From the NCBI GenBank assembly GCA_964016875.1, contig OZ024719.1, forward strand, positions 31,110,679 through 31,174,678: 64,000 nt of DNA, written 5' to 3'. The DNA is from Fallopia convolvulus. Its lineage: Eukaryota; Streptophyta; Magnoliopsida; Caryophyllales; Polygonaceae. The notes beneath the pieces were generated by a model. The model made no database searches. It saw only the letters and a list, made by a program, of their open reading frames with translations, and was not told the origin of the DNA. The position numbers were made by a program, and so were the translations under genes. The stretch's first letter is position 1. Every line of letters begins with the position of its first letter. Positions 31,749 to 41,952 of the stretch are shown piece by piece.

Positions 31749-31980
31749 GTTTTTGATCGGGTGTGATGGAGTCAACTCGATGGTTGGAAGATGGCTTGGG
31801 CTGAAAGAGCCAGCCCTAGCAGGAAAAGCGCGATCCAAGGACATCTCATAACGTCGGCCGATGCTGAGCAAGAGCATAGCGTTACGCAATATGTGGAGGA
31901 TGGTGTGAAATATGGGATTGTACCCATCAACCATAACAACCTCTATTGGTTCTTGACTTTCAATCCTTCTAGATACACTA
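31749..31980 (+). other. Monooxygenase exon 5 (frameshift)
   Basis: Reads F-L-I-G-C-D-G-V-N-S-M-V-G-R-W-L-G-L-K-E-P-A-L-A-G, then one base is missing near 31825. It continues in another frame as S-A-I-Q-G-H-L, up to W-F-L-T-F-N-P-S-R-Y-T and a GTACGT donor at 31981. Confidence 0.82.
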
Positions 31981-32145
31981 GTACGTACGTACATGCCCAA
32001 ACCTTGAGCACTAGATAAGTTAGCTTGAAGCCTTGAACATATGATGCATCCACGTGAATTGATCTTTATAAGTATATAAGAATGACATTAATTTCTCAAT
32101 TGTACTATATATTGATTGATAGTTGAGATCACAAGCAAACTATAT

Positions 32146-33206
32146 TGTTGGATCGTAAACCGTTAGCAAAGAGCTTGGGAACTGGCTGTTAAACTATTCC
32201 CAAGGCAGCAGAAGTAAATTAAGTGCAAGTATTAAAAGCAGTAAAGAACGCAGTTCCCATATAGAGGAACCGCACTACAACTAACTAGTTGTGTGGGTAA
32301 ACCACTACCTCCGCTTGGAGGATTTTGAATGACTTACTTATATTGATTGTTTGGTTCCTTAGTTACAACAGCCGGATTCACACTTCTCTGTTCCTACGAG
32401 TTCTACCTAACTCTAGCAACACTAGTGAATCCTCTCAACTGAGTTCCTAAGCTTACAACAACAAAATACAAGTAACTCAAACCTTACACCGACTTCTCAT
32501 TTCCCTTGCCCCTGGGAACTTCGGCTTCACCGTCGTCGAGATCAAACACTCACCGCCGGGGACTTCTCTTCTTCTTCTTTCTCTTTTCTCTGGTATGGGT
32601 ATTTGTGAGTTCTGGGAGAAGTACTCAATCCGAGTACTATTCATTTGGCTTTATAGACCAGGTGTGCTTGGGCAATCTCGTCTTTCATTTGTGTCCAAAA
32701 TGCCCTTTGCTTGATGCCCAAGTTGTACTTTCTTCACATGTGACTTTGGTTTGAATTGGGTCAACTTCTTGAATCAATCGGACCGTTGGATCATTCGTGA
32801 CAGTCTGATCCTCAGATTGTTCCTTCGGACTGTCCGAGACAGAATCCCGCGATCTGCGCTGAACGGTCGTTGTCCTCACATGTGAGTTCCCATTTCATGG
32901 GAACTGTCTTCTTCAGAGTTCCCTTGATGGAAACTCTTCATCGTGTAAACCTGTGTTCTCTTGATCATTCGTGAGAGTTCCCATTTTATGGGAACTTTCC
33001 TTTTCAGAGTTCCCTTGATGGAAACTCTGCATTGTGAGCTTCTGGGGCTTTTGGTCATTCATGAGAGTTCTTGGCTATACCTGCGTTCTTTAGAAATACT
33101 TGAACAAACCACATTAGTTCCTCATGGTGTTTGTCATTATCAAAACTTGGAGAATGGCATCGTTGATCCGTTGTTTAGAACCAGAGGTGCCAACAACGTC
33201 CCAACA
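32146..33206 (-). mobile_element. Solo LTR of a Sirevirus-like element (1061 bp), minus orientation
   Basis: Flanked by perfect 5-bp duplications TATAT (32141-32145, 33207-33211). Plus-strand ends are TGTTGGATCG and GTCCCAACA. Read on the minus strand it aligns with the Sirevirus LTR (TTCAAAATCCTCCAAG, then GGAGGTAG, later GGTTCCTCTATA). TATAAAG on the minus strand near 32650-32656 could be its TATA box. Two direct copies of a segment with GAGTTCCCAT...ATGGGAACT occur at 32883-32942 and 32973-33031. It lies in the intron before the last monooxygenase exon. Confidence 0.9.
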
Positions 33207-33589
33207 TATATATTTGTATATAGAGGGGTGAGTTTAGGGAAAATAAGTCTTAGAGTAAGGGATTAATTTGGATTATTAGATTGTATTTATAATTTCTATG
33301 TATTTTATAGGTCAATAGGATATATTCATAATTTTTATACTTGCATCTTCATAATTTTGTACTGTATATTTTTTTTTGATTGTATATATTCATATTTTTT
33401 ATGACTATATTCTTACTTTTAATAACTATATTCTTGGTTTAGGTCACATATTCTTGGTTTAGGGGGAAATCTGATACATTGATCTAATTTCTCTAATTCG
33501 TCCTATTTATTATACTTTAAGACTCATTTTGACTGAATTTAAGTATATATATATATGCATATTTAAGCTTAATATATATGTATTATACA

Positions 33590-34131
33590 TAGACAAATAA
33601 GTGGAGAATGATCTGATAAAGATGAAGCAATTTGTGCTAAGCAAGTTGGGCAAGGTCTCCAACAAAGTATGAGGTATTGTGGAGATGACCTAAGTGAAAG
33701 GCATCCAATGCTCTTGGATCAAGTTCAGGCTCCCTTGGGAGGCCCTTTGGGGGAAAGTGACAAAGGGTAATGTGTGTGTGGCGGGCGACGCCTTCCACAC
33801 CATGACCCCAGACCTGGGCCAGGGCGCCTGTTCATCCCTCGAGGACGGGGTCATCCTGGCTCGTTGCTTGGGGCGAGCCATGCAGCTGGCTCGGGAGAAA
33901 GGGTACAAGGGGGAGGCGGAGTACGAGAGAATTAAGGTGAGCTTGGAGAAGTATGTGAAGAAGAGGAGGTGGAGAGCGTTTAAGCATATGATAACCTCGT
34001 ACCTTGTCGGGTCGTTTGAGCTGGCGAGTTGGAAGGTGTGTCAGGTGTTGAGGACACCATTTTGGCACGTTGGCTCACCATTGTTATTCCTAAGGTGGCC
34101 GAGTATGATTGTGGGCAAATCGTTTGATTAG
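33590..34131 (+). other. Monooxygenase last exon (two in-frame stops)
   Basis: Reads M-K-Q-F-V-L-S-K-L-G-K-V-S-N-K-V, then TGA (33670) and TAA (33691), then P-W-E-A-L-W-G, G-N-V-C-V-A-G-D-A-F-H-T-M-T-P-D-L-G-Q-G and a C-terminal tail ending at TAG 34129-34131. The exon start is approximate. GC content is much higher than in the surrounding DNA. Confidence 0.85.
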
Positions 34132-34320
34132 TTATCTATATGCACAAATCTTCACCAATTTTATGTATCAATCGTGCACACGCCTACACTCGCGACACGA
34201 ACAGAACTTTTATTTAATCATGTTTTCTGAGTATTTCGGTATAGACCAACTTTCGATTGATATGTAATATTTTTAAGTATGTCAATATAAGATCAATACA
34301 TTATATATATATATATATAT
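34132..34320. other. Downstream of the monooxygenase pseudogene, ends in (TA)n
   Basis: No gene. A (TA)n stretch at 34300-34320 is the insertion site of the fold-back element. Confidence 0.5.
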
Positions 34321-34472
34321 AGGATTGAGATCAGGTGAGGAGGGCTCTTACCGTAGATAATTAGGAGGATCCTCGGCCTTTGGATTTAAAAAAATTAATG
34401 GATAAGATTTTTTTGAATTAAAATAAAAACTAATGAATCTATCCATATCTAATTTTCTCTCTTTATAATATC

Positions 34473-34528
<56 letters not shown>

Positions 34529-34534
34529 ATATAT

Positions 34535-35130
34535 GCGATGATGCTAAACTTCTCCCTCATCAAATACATATTGAACAATTAAGAGATTGCAAATGAACAA
34601 GTAAGTTATTTATCATGAACAAGTATTATTATATTATGGATGAATAATAATTTATGCAAATAATTACGTCTCTCTACAGGTGAACATCTACTCATTAACA
34701 ATTGAACAATTACAACAATGAACAACAAATACCTAACAATGAACAATTCATCTCTCGCGCCTATATAAGCGCTGATACTAAACTTTCTCTCTCATCTAAT
34801 ACATGTTGAGCAATTAAGAGATTGTAAATGAACAAGTAATGTATTTATCATGAACAACTATTATTATATTGAATAATTACGTCTCTCTACAACTCAACAA
34901 TTACTCATTTACAATTGAACAACTACAACAATGAACAACTAATACATAATAATGAACAATTCATATCTAATTTTCTCTCTCCTTAATATCATTCGCGTCT
35001 ATATAAGCGCCGATGCTATACTTTCTCTCTCCTTGAATATAAATTGAACAACTAAGATATTGTAAATGAACAAGTAATGTAATGATCATGAACAATTACA
35101 ACTACTTATTTGTAAATGAACAACTACATA
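34535..35130 (+). repeat. Left arm: about three tandem units of roughly 240-250 bp
   Basis: Units beginning near 34535, 34774 and 35010 share TATATAAGCGC(C)GATGCTA, TCTCTCTC, ATTGAACAA, AATGAACAAGTAA and TCATGAACAA. Inverted copies form the right arm (about 36815-37170). Confidence 0.7.
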
Positions 35131-35132
35131 CA

Positions 35133-35330
35133 CTAAACCCTAAACCCAAAATACTAAACCCTAAACCCTAAATCCATAAATACTAAACCCTAAACCCTAA
35201 ATGTAAAATCCTATACTATAAACCCTAAATCTTAAATACTAAACCCTAAATACTAAACCCTAATCCCTAAATACTAAACCCTAAACCCTAAACCCTACAT
35301 CATAAATATTAAACCCTAAACCCTAAACCA
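35133..35330 (+). repeat. Telomere-like repeats, CCCTAAA orientation
   Basis: Imperfect array of CCCTAAA with ATACTAAA and ATCCATAAAT interruptions, at the centre of the fold-back element. Confidence 0.85.
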
Positions 35331-35335
35331 TAAGG

Positions 35336-35672
35336 TAGGGTTTAGGGTTTAGTATTTAGGGTTTTAGGGTTTAGTGTTTAGGGTTTAGTATCTTAGGGTT
35401 TGCTATTAAGGCTTTAGGGTTTACTATTTACGATTTAGGGTTTAGGGTTTATGTTTTAGGGTTTAGTTTAGAGTTTACTATTTAGGGTTTAGGGTTTACT
35501 ATTTAGGGTCTAGGGTTTAGTAGTGTGGGTTGTAGGGTTTATGTTTTAGGCTTTATTGTTTAGGGTTTAGTATTTAGGATTGTAGAGTTTAGTTTAGGGT
35601 TTAGGGTTTATTATTTAGGGTTTAGGGTTTATTATTTAGGGTTTAGTATTTTAAGTTTTAAGGTTTAGCGTT
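35336..35672 (-). repeat. Telomere-like repeats, TTTAGGG orientation
   Basis: Array of TTTAGGG with TTTAGTATTTAGGG interruptions, inverted relative to 35133-35330. The switch is at 35331-35336. Confidence 0.85.
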
Positions 35673-35680
35673 AAGAATAT

Positions 35681-36790
35681 TGTTGATACGCTGGATTTTG
35701 TACAGCGTAATTAAGTATTTTTTATAAGGATTTCTGAGTGTTTTTGGCTAGATTAGAGTGTTTAATTATAAAATCAGTAAAGCGTACAGATGAAGACTTT
35801 GAAGATAGAAATCTGAGTTGACCTGAAGACCCGCTTTAAAGCGGTTGCATGGATGTACGAAGAAGAAGACCCGCAACTGCGGATTGACTACCGAGACCGC
35901 GATGTTGTGAAGATCCGCGAGGCTGAGAGATCGCTAGAGCCGCGCTCGCGACTATGGACCCGTGCTCGCGGGTGGCCTAGAGTCCACGCTGACTTCGTTT
36001 ATTTTATCTTATGTTTTATATTATTTAGTTTTATACGGTTGTTTTAGTATTTAAGACCTAGTTTCGTATTCAATTGAGGAGAGATCATACTTTTAGTTTA
36101 ACCTAGAGTTTATTTCAGTTTTTATGGAAAACTAATCTTCCTTAGAGTTTGTTCAATCAAGGAAGCCTTTTGTTGAATTCGTGAGATTCTGGTAACTTTT
36201 CTATCCTTAGGTTAATATCAAAACTTTTTGTTTTTGATTCCATGATCTATGTTTGATTTTATGAGCCTGATCACCTTGTTTGATTGACTTAGATCTATTG
36301 TTTGGATTAGGTTTGATTGTTGCATATGCAATCTTATTTATCCTTGAAACAACTCTTTTCCAAGACCGTGGACTGGAATTGAGAAAGAGTGTTTGATGGT
36401 TGTTTTATGCATGGGACTCGTTGTTTGATTGCATGATTCGATTTCCTATTATCCTTAATGTATTAAATGATTTGAATTAATCATCCTTGTTCATATCATA
36501 GTTTTTCTTGGACCGTGGACAAGCGGAAACCCTAATAAGGATTGGAATTAACCTAGGAAATATAGAAAAGTGGATGAATCGATGATCGAAGGATTGAAAA
36601 GGTGGAATTGATTGAATGAACTCTGCTTTCTTTTAATTGATTTGAAACTTGAATCTGTTGGCTTGCTTGAACCCGAAACCCGTCTCTTTGCTGATTGTTT
36701 GGAAACACTGATTCTCTTGGGTTCACTCACTATACTAGTTAGTAGAATAGGGTTAATTTATTTTTGATCTCGGCACAACGACTTTAGTCA
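35681..36790 (+). mobile_element. LTR-like insert inside the fold-back element, ends uncertain
   Basis: This 1.1-kb sequence breaks the symmetry between the arms. It begins near TGTTGATACG and resembles a gypsy LTR in layout: palindromic boxes CCGCTTTAAAGCGG (35831-35844) and CCGCA-ac-TGCGG (35871-35882), a TTTTATACGG stretch near 36030, then T-rich DNA ending near TAATTTATTTTTGATC. I could not find a target duplication, so the class and boundaries are tentative. Confidence 0.4.
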
Positions 36791-36814
36791 TGTCAATTGT
36801 GCATCCATTATATT

Positions 36815-37170
36815 CGACAATACTTGTTCATGATAAATATATTACTTGTTCATTTGCAGTCTCTTAGTTGTTCAATATGTATTAGATGAGGGAGAAAGTT
36901 TATGATTAACGCTTATATAGACGCGAGAGATGAATTGTTCATTGTTAGGTATTAGTTGTTCATTGTTGTACTTGTTCAATTGTTAATGAGTAGTTGTTCA
37001 CCTGTAGAGAGATGTAATTATTTGCGTAAATTATTGTTCATCCATAATATAATAATAGTTGTTCATGATAAATACCTTACTTGTTCATTTGCAATCTTTT
37101 AATTGTTCAATATGTATTAGATGAGGGGGAAGTTTAGCATCATCGCTTATATAGACGCGAGAGTATTAGA
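36815..37170 (-). repeat. Right arm of the fold-back element
   Basis: About one and a half units inverted relative to 34535-35130, with TTGTTCATTTGCA, TTGTTCAATATGTATTAGATGAGG and CTTATATAGACGCGAGAG. Confidence 0.7.
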
Positions 37171-37339
37171 GGAGAGAGAAATGATATGGATAGATTTATT
37201 TGTTTTTCTTTTAATTATAAAAAATCTTATATATTATTAGATTGTTTTTAAATCTAAAGGTTGAGGATCCTCCTAATTATCTACGGTAAGAGTTCTCCTC
37301 ACCTGATATCAATCCTATATATATAGCATTGAGCAGGCT

Positions 37340-39346
37340 TGACATCTTGTGGTGAAAAGTAAAGAGCACCTTGAAGTGTTATCACCGGTTGGAGCAGGCC
37401 CAATCAAGCTCCAGTCTCCCATTCGTTCCATGCAAACAACACCGACATCTTGTGGTTCCTCAACACATCAAACACTCATCATTTCACGCAAATATCTCAA
37501 ATTTAATACTCACAACTACCGCTATGACGACATTAACACTGTCTCTCTTGGTAATGGCTCCCAGATTCACATAACCCATGGCTTCTCCTCTGTTCACTTC
37601 AATCAATGTATTTTCAAATTCACAACCTTCTTCATACCCCTCACATTACCAACAATCTTCCTTACATATAAATATATAAACTTTGCATTAATAATGATGT
37701 GTACTTTGAATTTCACTCTAATTTTTTTCTTGTTAAGGATTCATATACCAATGCAAAGCTTCTTCAAGGTCCCATTAAACCAGACAATATGAGTTGTTGG
37801 CTATAACTCTTACGTCATCAGCCACCACCCATCTCATTGTTGTCATCTTATCTTTTCTTCATGTATTAGTAGGTCACCCATCTAATAGAGTTGCGTCTTT
37901 TGATTTCAAGAAATTTCAAATTTAAAAAAAATCAGGTCCATCTCCTTGATAGTGTTTTCTAGGATTAAAGCCCACACCATGCCTTTTTCTACTATACCCC
38001 CACAACCTATCTCCAAAATCAACCCCTTACCTTTTTCTTGGGTATGCAAATAATCACCTTGGATTCCGTTGTATGGATCTTAAAAAAATAAAATCATAAT
38101 ATCTCGTCACGTTATTTTTGACAAAAAATAATTCCCCATAAAAAATCCTTCAAAAGAAATAGAAAATTATGATTTCTTATAATTTGTTATGGAAAATCCC
38201 ATTACACCATATTTTCCGATCCGTTCAAACTAATCTCCATTTTATCCTGTTAACAACCCACAAAATCCTATCTTATCTCAAAACTCAACATTAATGAGCC
38301 CACCAAATCTCTCCTTACTTCATCAATCCTAAATCGAGGACTCCACTGAAGCCATTCAACCGCCAACCCAAATAAACCTACTACCCTCTCTCATGCGGAG
38401 TAGAAGCTAACGTGGAGCCCACACCTTCCTTAAATCAAAACTCTAATCCCACACCTCATCAACAACCCTTCTGAACCAGAATACTCAACAGAAAATAATT
38501 CTTCCTACCAAATATCCTTGCCGCCTCTACAAATCAAAACTCCCATTCTATGTTTACTCGTTCCAAAGCAGGTATACATAAACATTCACAAATCTTTAAT
38601 CTCCATGACTCTATTTCTCATATCCCAAAAACAACCAACATGTCCCTCCAAAATTCCCATTTGTTACAAGCAATGAAATAAGAATACAATGCTTTGATTA
38701 AAAATGGGACTTGGGAACTTGTTCCAACGCCATCCAATGCTAATGTTGTAACATGGTAGTGGTTATATCGACACAAGTTTCGTCCCGATGGACGCTTATT
38801 TATTTCGAGGATACATTCTCACCGATGGTCAAAACCCTCCACTGTTCGCACGGTCCTTACCTTGGCTCGATCTTTCCCGGAATTGGCAAATTCACCAACT
38901 AGACGTCCAGAATGCCTTCGTCCTTAATTGGCACTCTAAATGAAGTCTTGTAATTCCAGCAGCCTCCTAGATTTGTAAGTAGCCAAGATCTGGATTATCT
39001 GTGTCGTTTGAGGAAGGCGTTATACAGTTTTAAATAGGCCCCACGTGTTTGGTTTCAATGGTTCATTGCATATCTGATCACAATTGGCTTTCTTGGCAAA
39101 AAATCAAATCTAATCTTTTTTGTTTATAAATCTTGGAACGATGAAGCACACCGGCCTACTAATATAGGTCGATGATATTGTACTCGCAACATCATCCCAC
39201 TCCTTCATGTCTCGGATTATCAAAGCTCTCAGTAGAGAATTCTCCATGACGGATATCGACTACCTTTATTATTTTCTTGGCATATTGATCAATAACTAGG
39301 AACACCTCAGGTATGTTCCTTAGTCAAAAAAATATGCAATAGAAAT
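37340..39346 (+). pseudogene. Decayed Ty1/copia pol
   Basis: Fragments in several frames keep the copia order. Around 37540-37600 there is a protease-like V-S-L-G-N-G-S-Q-I-H-I-T-H. Near 37740-37790 comes L-L-Q-G-P-I-K. Near 38670-38760 the RT start reads E-Y-N-A-L-I-K-N-G-T-W-E-L-V-P. Near 39165-39290 it reads V-D-D-I-V-L-A followed by F-S-M-T-D-I-D-Y-L-Y-Y-F-L-G-I. The Tyr before V-D-D is now a stop. Integrase is largely missing. It is cut at 39347 by a gypsy LTR. Confidence 0.8.
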
Positions 39347-39895
39347 TGTCGGGCTATCCGAATATGGTCCCAAAGTTTGCAAGAGGAAGCTCAAAATAAG
39401 GAGAATGGAAGCCCAATAAGATCTCCTCCGCGCTTAACCGAACAAGATCGAGAGGATCGAACGACAAATGGCAGAATGGATGGTAACAACTATGCCATTA
39501 ATGACGTTGGCGACATTCGCGGGATCACGAGCCAGTAAATGCAGAACGGTCAAGAGGTGAAGGGAGGATATAAAAACGTTGGAGAAGAGAGGGGAAGACA
39601 AAGAATCATTCGTCTACGAACAAAAAATCGGATATTCTTTCTTTGAACTCTCTGGTCATAAGATCAAAAAGCTATTGTCTAGTTATTTCTCTTGTAACTT
39701 AGAAAGGCTTCATCATTGTTCAATTGCTACCTTAATACAATCAAGTTGCTTCCTACATTTTGAGTCTATATCTTTTTCTTGCATTTTTATTGAATTACAT
39801 CCTCTTTATGAGTTTAACATGTTTAGACTATTTCTTGGTTAAGTTTCCCTCATTATAGCAGGTAACGCGTTTACTTGTTGAATCTGCCCAAAACA
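39347..39895 (+). repeat. 5' LTR of a Tat-type gypsy element (549 bp)
   Basis: Begins TGTCGGGCTATCC and ends GCCCAAAACA, followed two bases later by a primer-binding site. TATAAAA at 39569-39575 is the likely promoter. No matching 3' LTR occurs in the window, so no target duplication can be checked. Confidence 0.75.
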
Positions 39896-39897
39896 AT

Positions 39898-39915
39898 TGG
39901 CGCCCACCATGGGGC
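39898..39915 (+). other. Primer-binding site of the Tat-type element
   Basis: TGGCGCCCACCATGGGGC, of the TGGCGCCCACC form common after LTRs of Tat/Ogre-type Ty3 elements. Confidence 0.75.
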
Positions 39916-39963
39916 TTAGCCAAAGAAAATCATCAAAAACCGTAAACTCTGCTTACAAGCAAG

Positions 39964-40548
39964 ATGGAAGGCATTCACACTACCTACATCCATGTCGATG
40001 ATCTTGAGAACAATGAAATCAACCAAGGAATCGATGGTCTGCAAGTCGAAAACGGGACGGAAGGGAATGAGCTAAATTCCGAGGATGGAAATGGGAATCC
40101 CACCACTTCCACGACCGCTGAACAAGGGACAACGGTCGACTCAGATATCATTGCCGAACTACAAGCATCCATGCTCACACTTTAAAAGGATATGGAAAAC
40201 CAGAAAAATGCTCATGTTAAGTTCACCAAGGTATACAAAAAACAAATTGAAACTTTAACTAATGAACACAACTTGCTTCAATCCCAGGTACACTCAGCAA
40301 CGAATTGATAACATGTTGATGGAGCATTGGATGGCGTTGCTCTCCGTTTGGACATGGAAGATCCTAGTCTTGTACCCTAAATGACGGGAGACCGGTAACT
40401 GGTTATCAGGAAAACTGAAATTCTTTCAGGGTTGTTAGAGAAGATGTCGAGGTAGTCCAATTACGGGAACACCTCAAGGCCTTGGAGGACCAAATTACTC
40501 AAGTCCCAAGGCATTCTTTATGTGTGGATGGTTCAGTAACACGTTATC
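39964..40548 (+). pseudogene. Tat-type gag, N-terminal part (split by an insertion)
   Basis: Starts MEGIHTTYIHVDDLENNEIN and is acidic and Ser/Thr-rich for about 73 codons, then meets stops and frame changes. It continues after the inserted Athila-type element at 50444. The insertion duplicated TTATC (40544-40548, 50439-50443). Confidence 0.6.
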
Positions 40549-41952
40549 TGATCGCTCGGGATTGCGAGGGTCTAGAGATACAATTTATAACCCGACCCCG
40601 TTGTAGCACGTGGTGGGTGTCGAACACTCGAGAAATCTACTCGATTGAGGTGCCTAGACACTAGAAATCTAGAAAGGAGAACTTAAAACAAAGGAAAACA
40701 AAGAGAACAGTCGGGACCGACACAAGTGTCACGTCGGGCCCGATGTTGGCGACAAGAGGAAGTCGGGACCGACGTAGGGCAAGTCGGGCCCGAGGTGGCT
40801 GGGTTTGTCGAACTTCAAGGATTGAAAGTAGATCTTGGGCTTTTGGGTTCCTTCTCTAGTAGATTAAGGCTTTTCCACCCCAATTCAAGCAATAAGTGAT
40901 GATCGGACTAGGATCGAGTGCTTTCGCCCTCGTTCCAACCACTTCTACAGATCGATCATTGGGGAAATCCCCTTCGAAGCAAGGTCTTGAGATTGACACA
41001 TGTTCACTTTCGCTACTTTGCCAATCACAATCCTTGATTCCTTACTTTCGCAAGGAATTGTAGCTCTATGTAGAGTGGGTTCCTAGATCAAGCACTCAAA
41101 GCTATAGAATTGGGGTTTCTAGCCCAAACCTAGCTAGAGTTTTCCCCCATAACCCAAGATCAAGGAGATCTACTCCATATGGCAAACAAAGAAAGCAAAC
41201 AAATCAAAAAGCAAAGCAATCAACATCATCAATCTCAAACCAAAGCAAAGTTTCATTCAAAATCAAAAGCAATCCACAAATTCCAATCAAAGGTTTCCAA
41301 ATCCACAAGATCAAAACAAAGCAAAGCTAGTCTATCAACCAAACCTATCAAATCTCCCTCTCTATGGCCGATTCTCTCTCTTCTCCTTCTCCTCTCCTTC
41401 CTCCTTGCTCTCCAAGTATCCTCTTGAGAGTTTTTTGAGGGTTGGGTTCCTTGCCAAGTGTGGGAACCTCCTAAAATTAGAAGACAAGAGAGCCTTTATA
41501 GAAGAGGGGCAAAAGTGGAAGTTCACCATTTCGTGCCTTGGATCCCAAGCACCAATCGATCGACTCGGACCGACACGGAGGACCTCGGGCCCGACTTACT
41601 GTGCAAGTCGGTCCGAGGTCAAAAACTAAAACTCGGGTCCGGCTTGGTTGCAACTCGGTCCGGACCTTGTTCCACCTTCTTCTTGTTGGCTTTTCTCTTG
41701 TTCTTCTTCATGGCTTGCTCCTCTCTTTCCCTCTTTAGCTCGGGCCTTGCTCCATGTTCCGATCCTCCTTCAAAATGACCCTTGATCCATGCCAAATTAC
41801 CTACAAAACACATAAAACGCGCATAGTCTCCGAATCTCATAGAAATACGGGAACTAAGCTAAAAAGGAACAAAACACACAAGAAAAGGGGAAAAAGAAAC
41901 ATATTTACAAAGGAAATCACATATAAAAACACCACCAAATAAAGAGACATCA
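40549..41952 (-). repeat. Athila-type 3' LTR (1404 bp)
   Basis: Identical in length to 49035-50438. It carries palindromic boxes GTCGGGACCGAC and TCGGGCCCGA at 40711-40793 and again at 41561-41625. Confidence 0.95.

Larger units (their letters stand above)
19773..34131 (+). pseudogene. Plant FAD-dependent monooxygenase (MO1/zeaxanthin-epoxidase-like) pseudogene
   Basis: About six exons encode a roughly 400-aa flavin hydroxylase of the plant MO1/MO2 family, enzymes that use FAD and NAD(P)H to hydroxylate small aromatic or isoprenoid substrates. Exon 1 has the FAD-binding GAGITG; exon 4 has R-C-L-E-R-K-M-I-V-E-T-L-A; exon 5 has G-C-D-G-V-N-S (DG motif); exon 6 has G-D-A-F-H-T-M-T-P-D-L-G-Q-G (second FAD motif). 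Defects: a stop at 30832-30834, a frameshift in exon 5 near 31825, and stops at 33670-33672 and 33691-33693. Intron 1 holds a 10.35-kb Sirevirus and the intron before exon 6 holds a solo LTR. Family is sure; substrate is unknown. The only cellular gene in the window. Confidence 0.88.
34321..37316. mobile_element. Fold-back TIR element, 3.0 kb, possibly Mutator-like
   Basis: The left end (AGGATTGAGATCAGGTGAGG onward, 34321-34376) and the right end (37261-37316) are inverted repeats differing at about 3 of 56 bases. Inverted similarity continues inward as long arms of tandem units. Both sides are flanked by (TA)n, so the duplication length is unclear but 8-9 bp is possible, as for Mutator-like elements. 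There is no transposase. The core holds inverted telomere-like repeats and a roughly 1.1-kb insert present on one side only. Confidence 0.75.

Noticed and set aside
31974..31990. CACTAGTAC as the missing left end of the CACTA element
   Set aside because: It lies inside a monooxygenase exon at its splice donor and lacks subterminal repeats.
34348..34578. A frame with alternating Tyr and Ile
   Set aside because: It is the translation of a (TA)n microsatellite.
35133..35672. A true chromosome end or telomere fusion
   Set aside because: The repeats are imperfect, short, in CCCTAAA-to-TTTAGGG order, which is wrong for a fusion, and lie at the centre of a TIR element.
35681..36790. A confirmed solo LTR
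   Set aside because: The layout is LTR-like, but no TG...CA pair with a matching target duplication could be found, so only a tentative call was kept.
41179..41427. Plus-strand frame in the Athila-type LTR (repeated at 49665-49913)
   Set aside because: Lys/Gln/Ser-rich low complexity, antisense to the element, present only because the LTR is duplicated.
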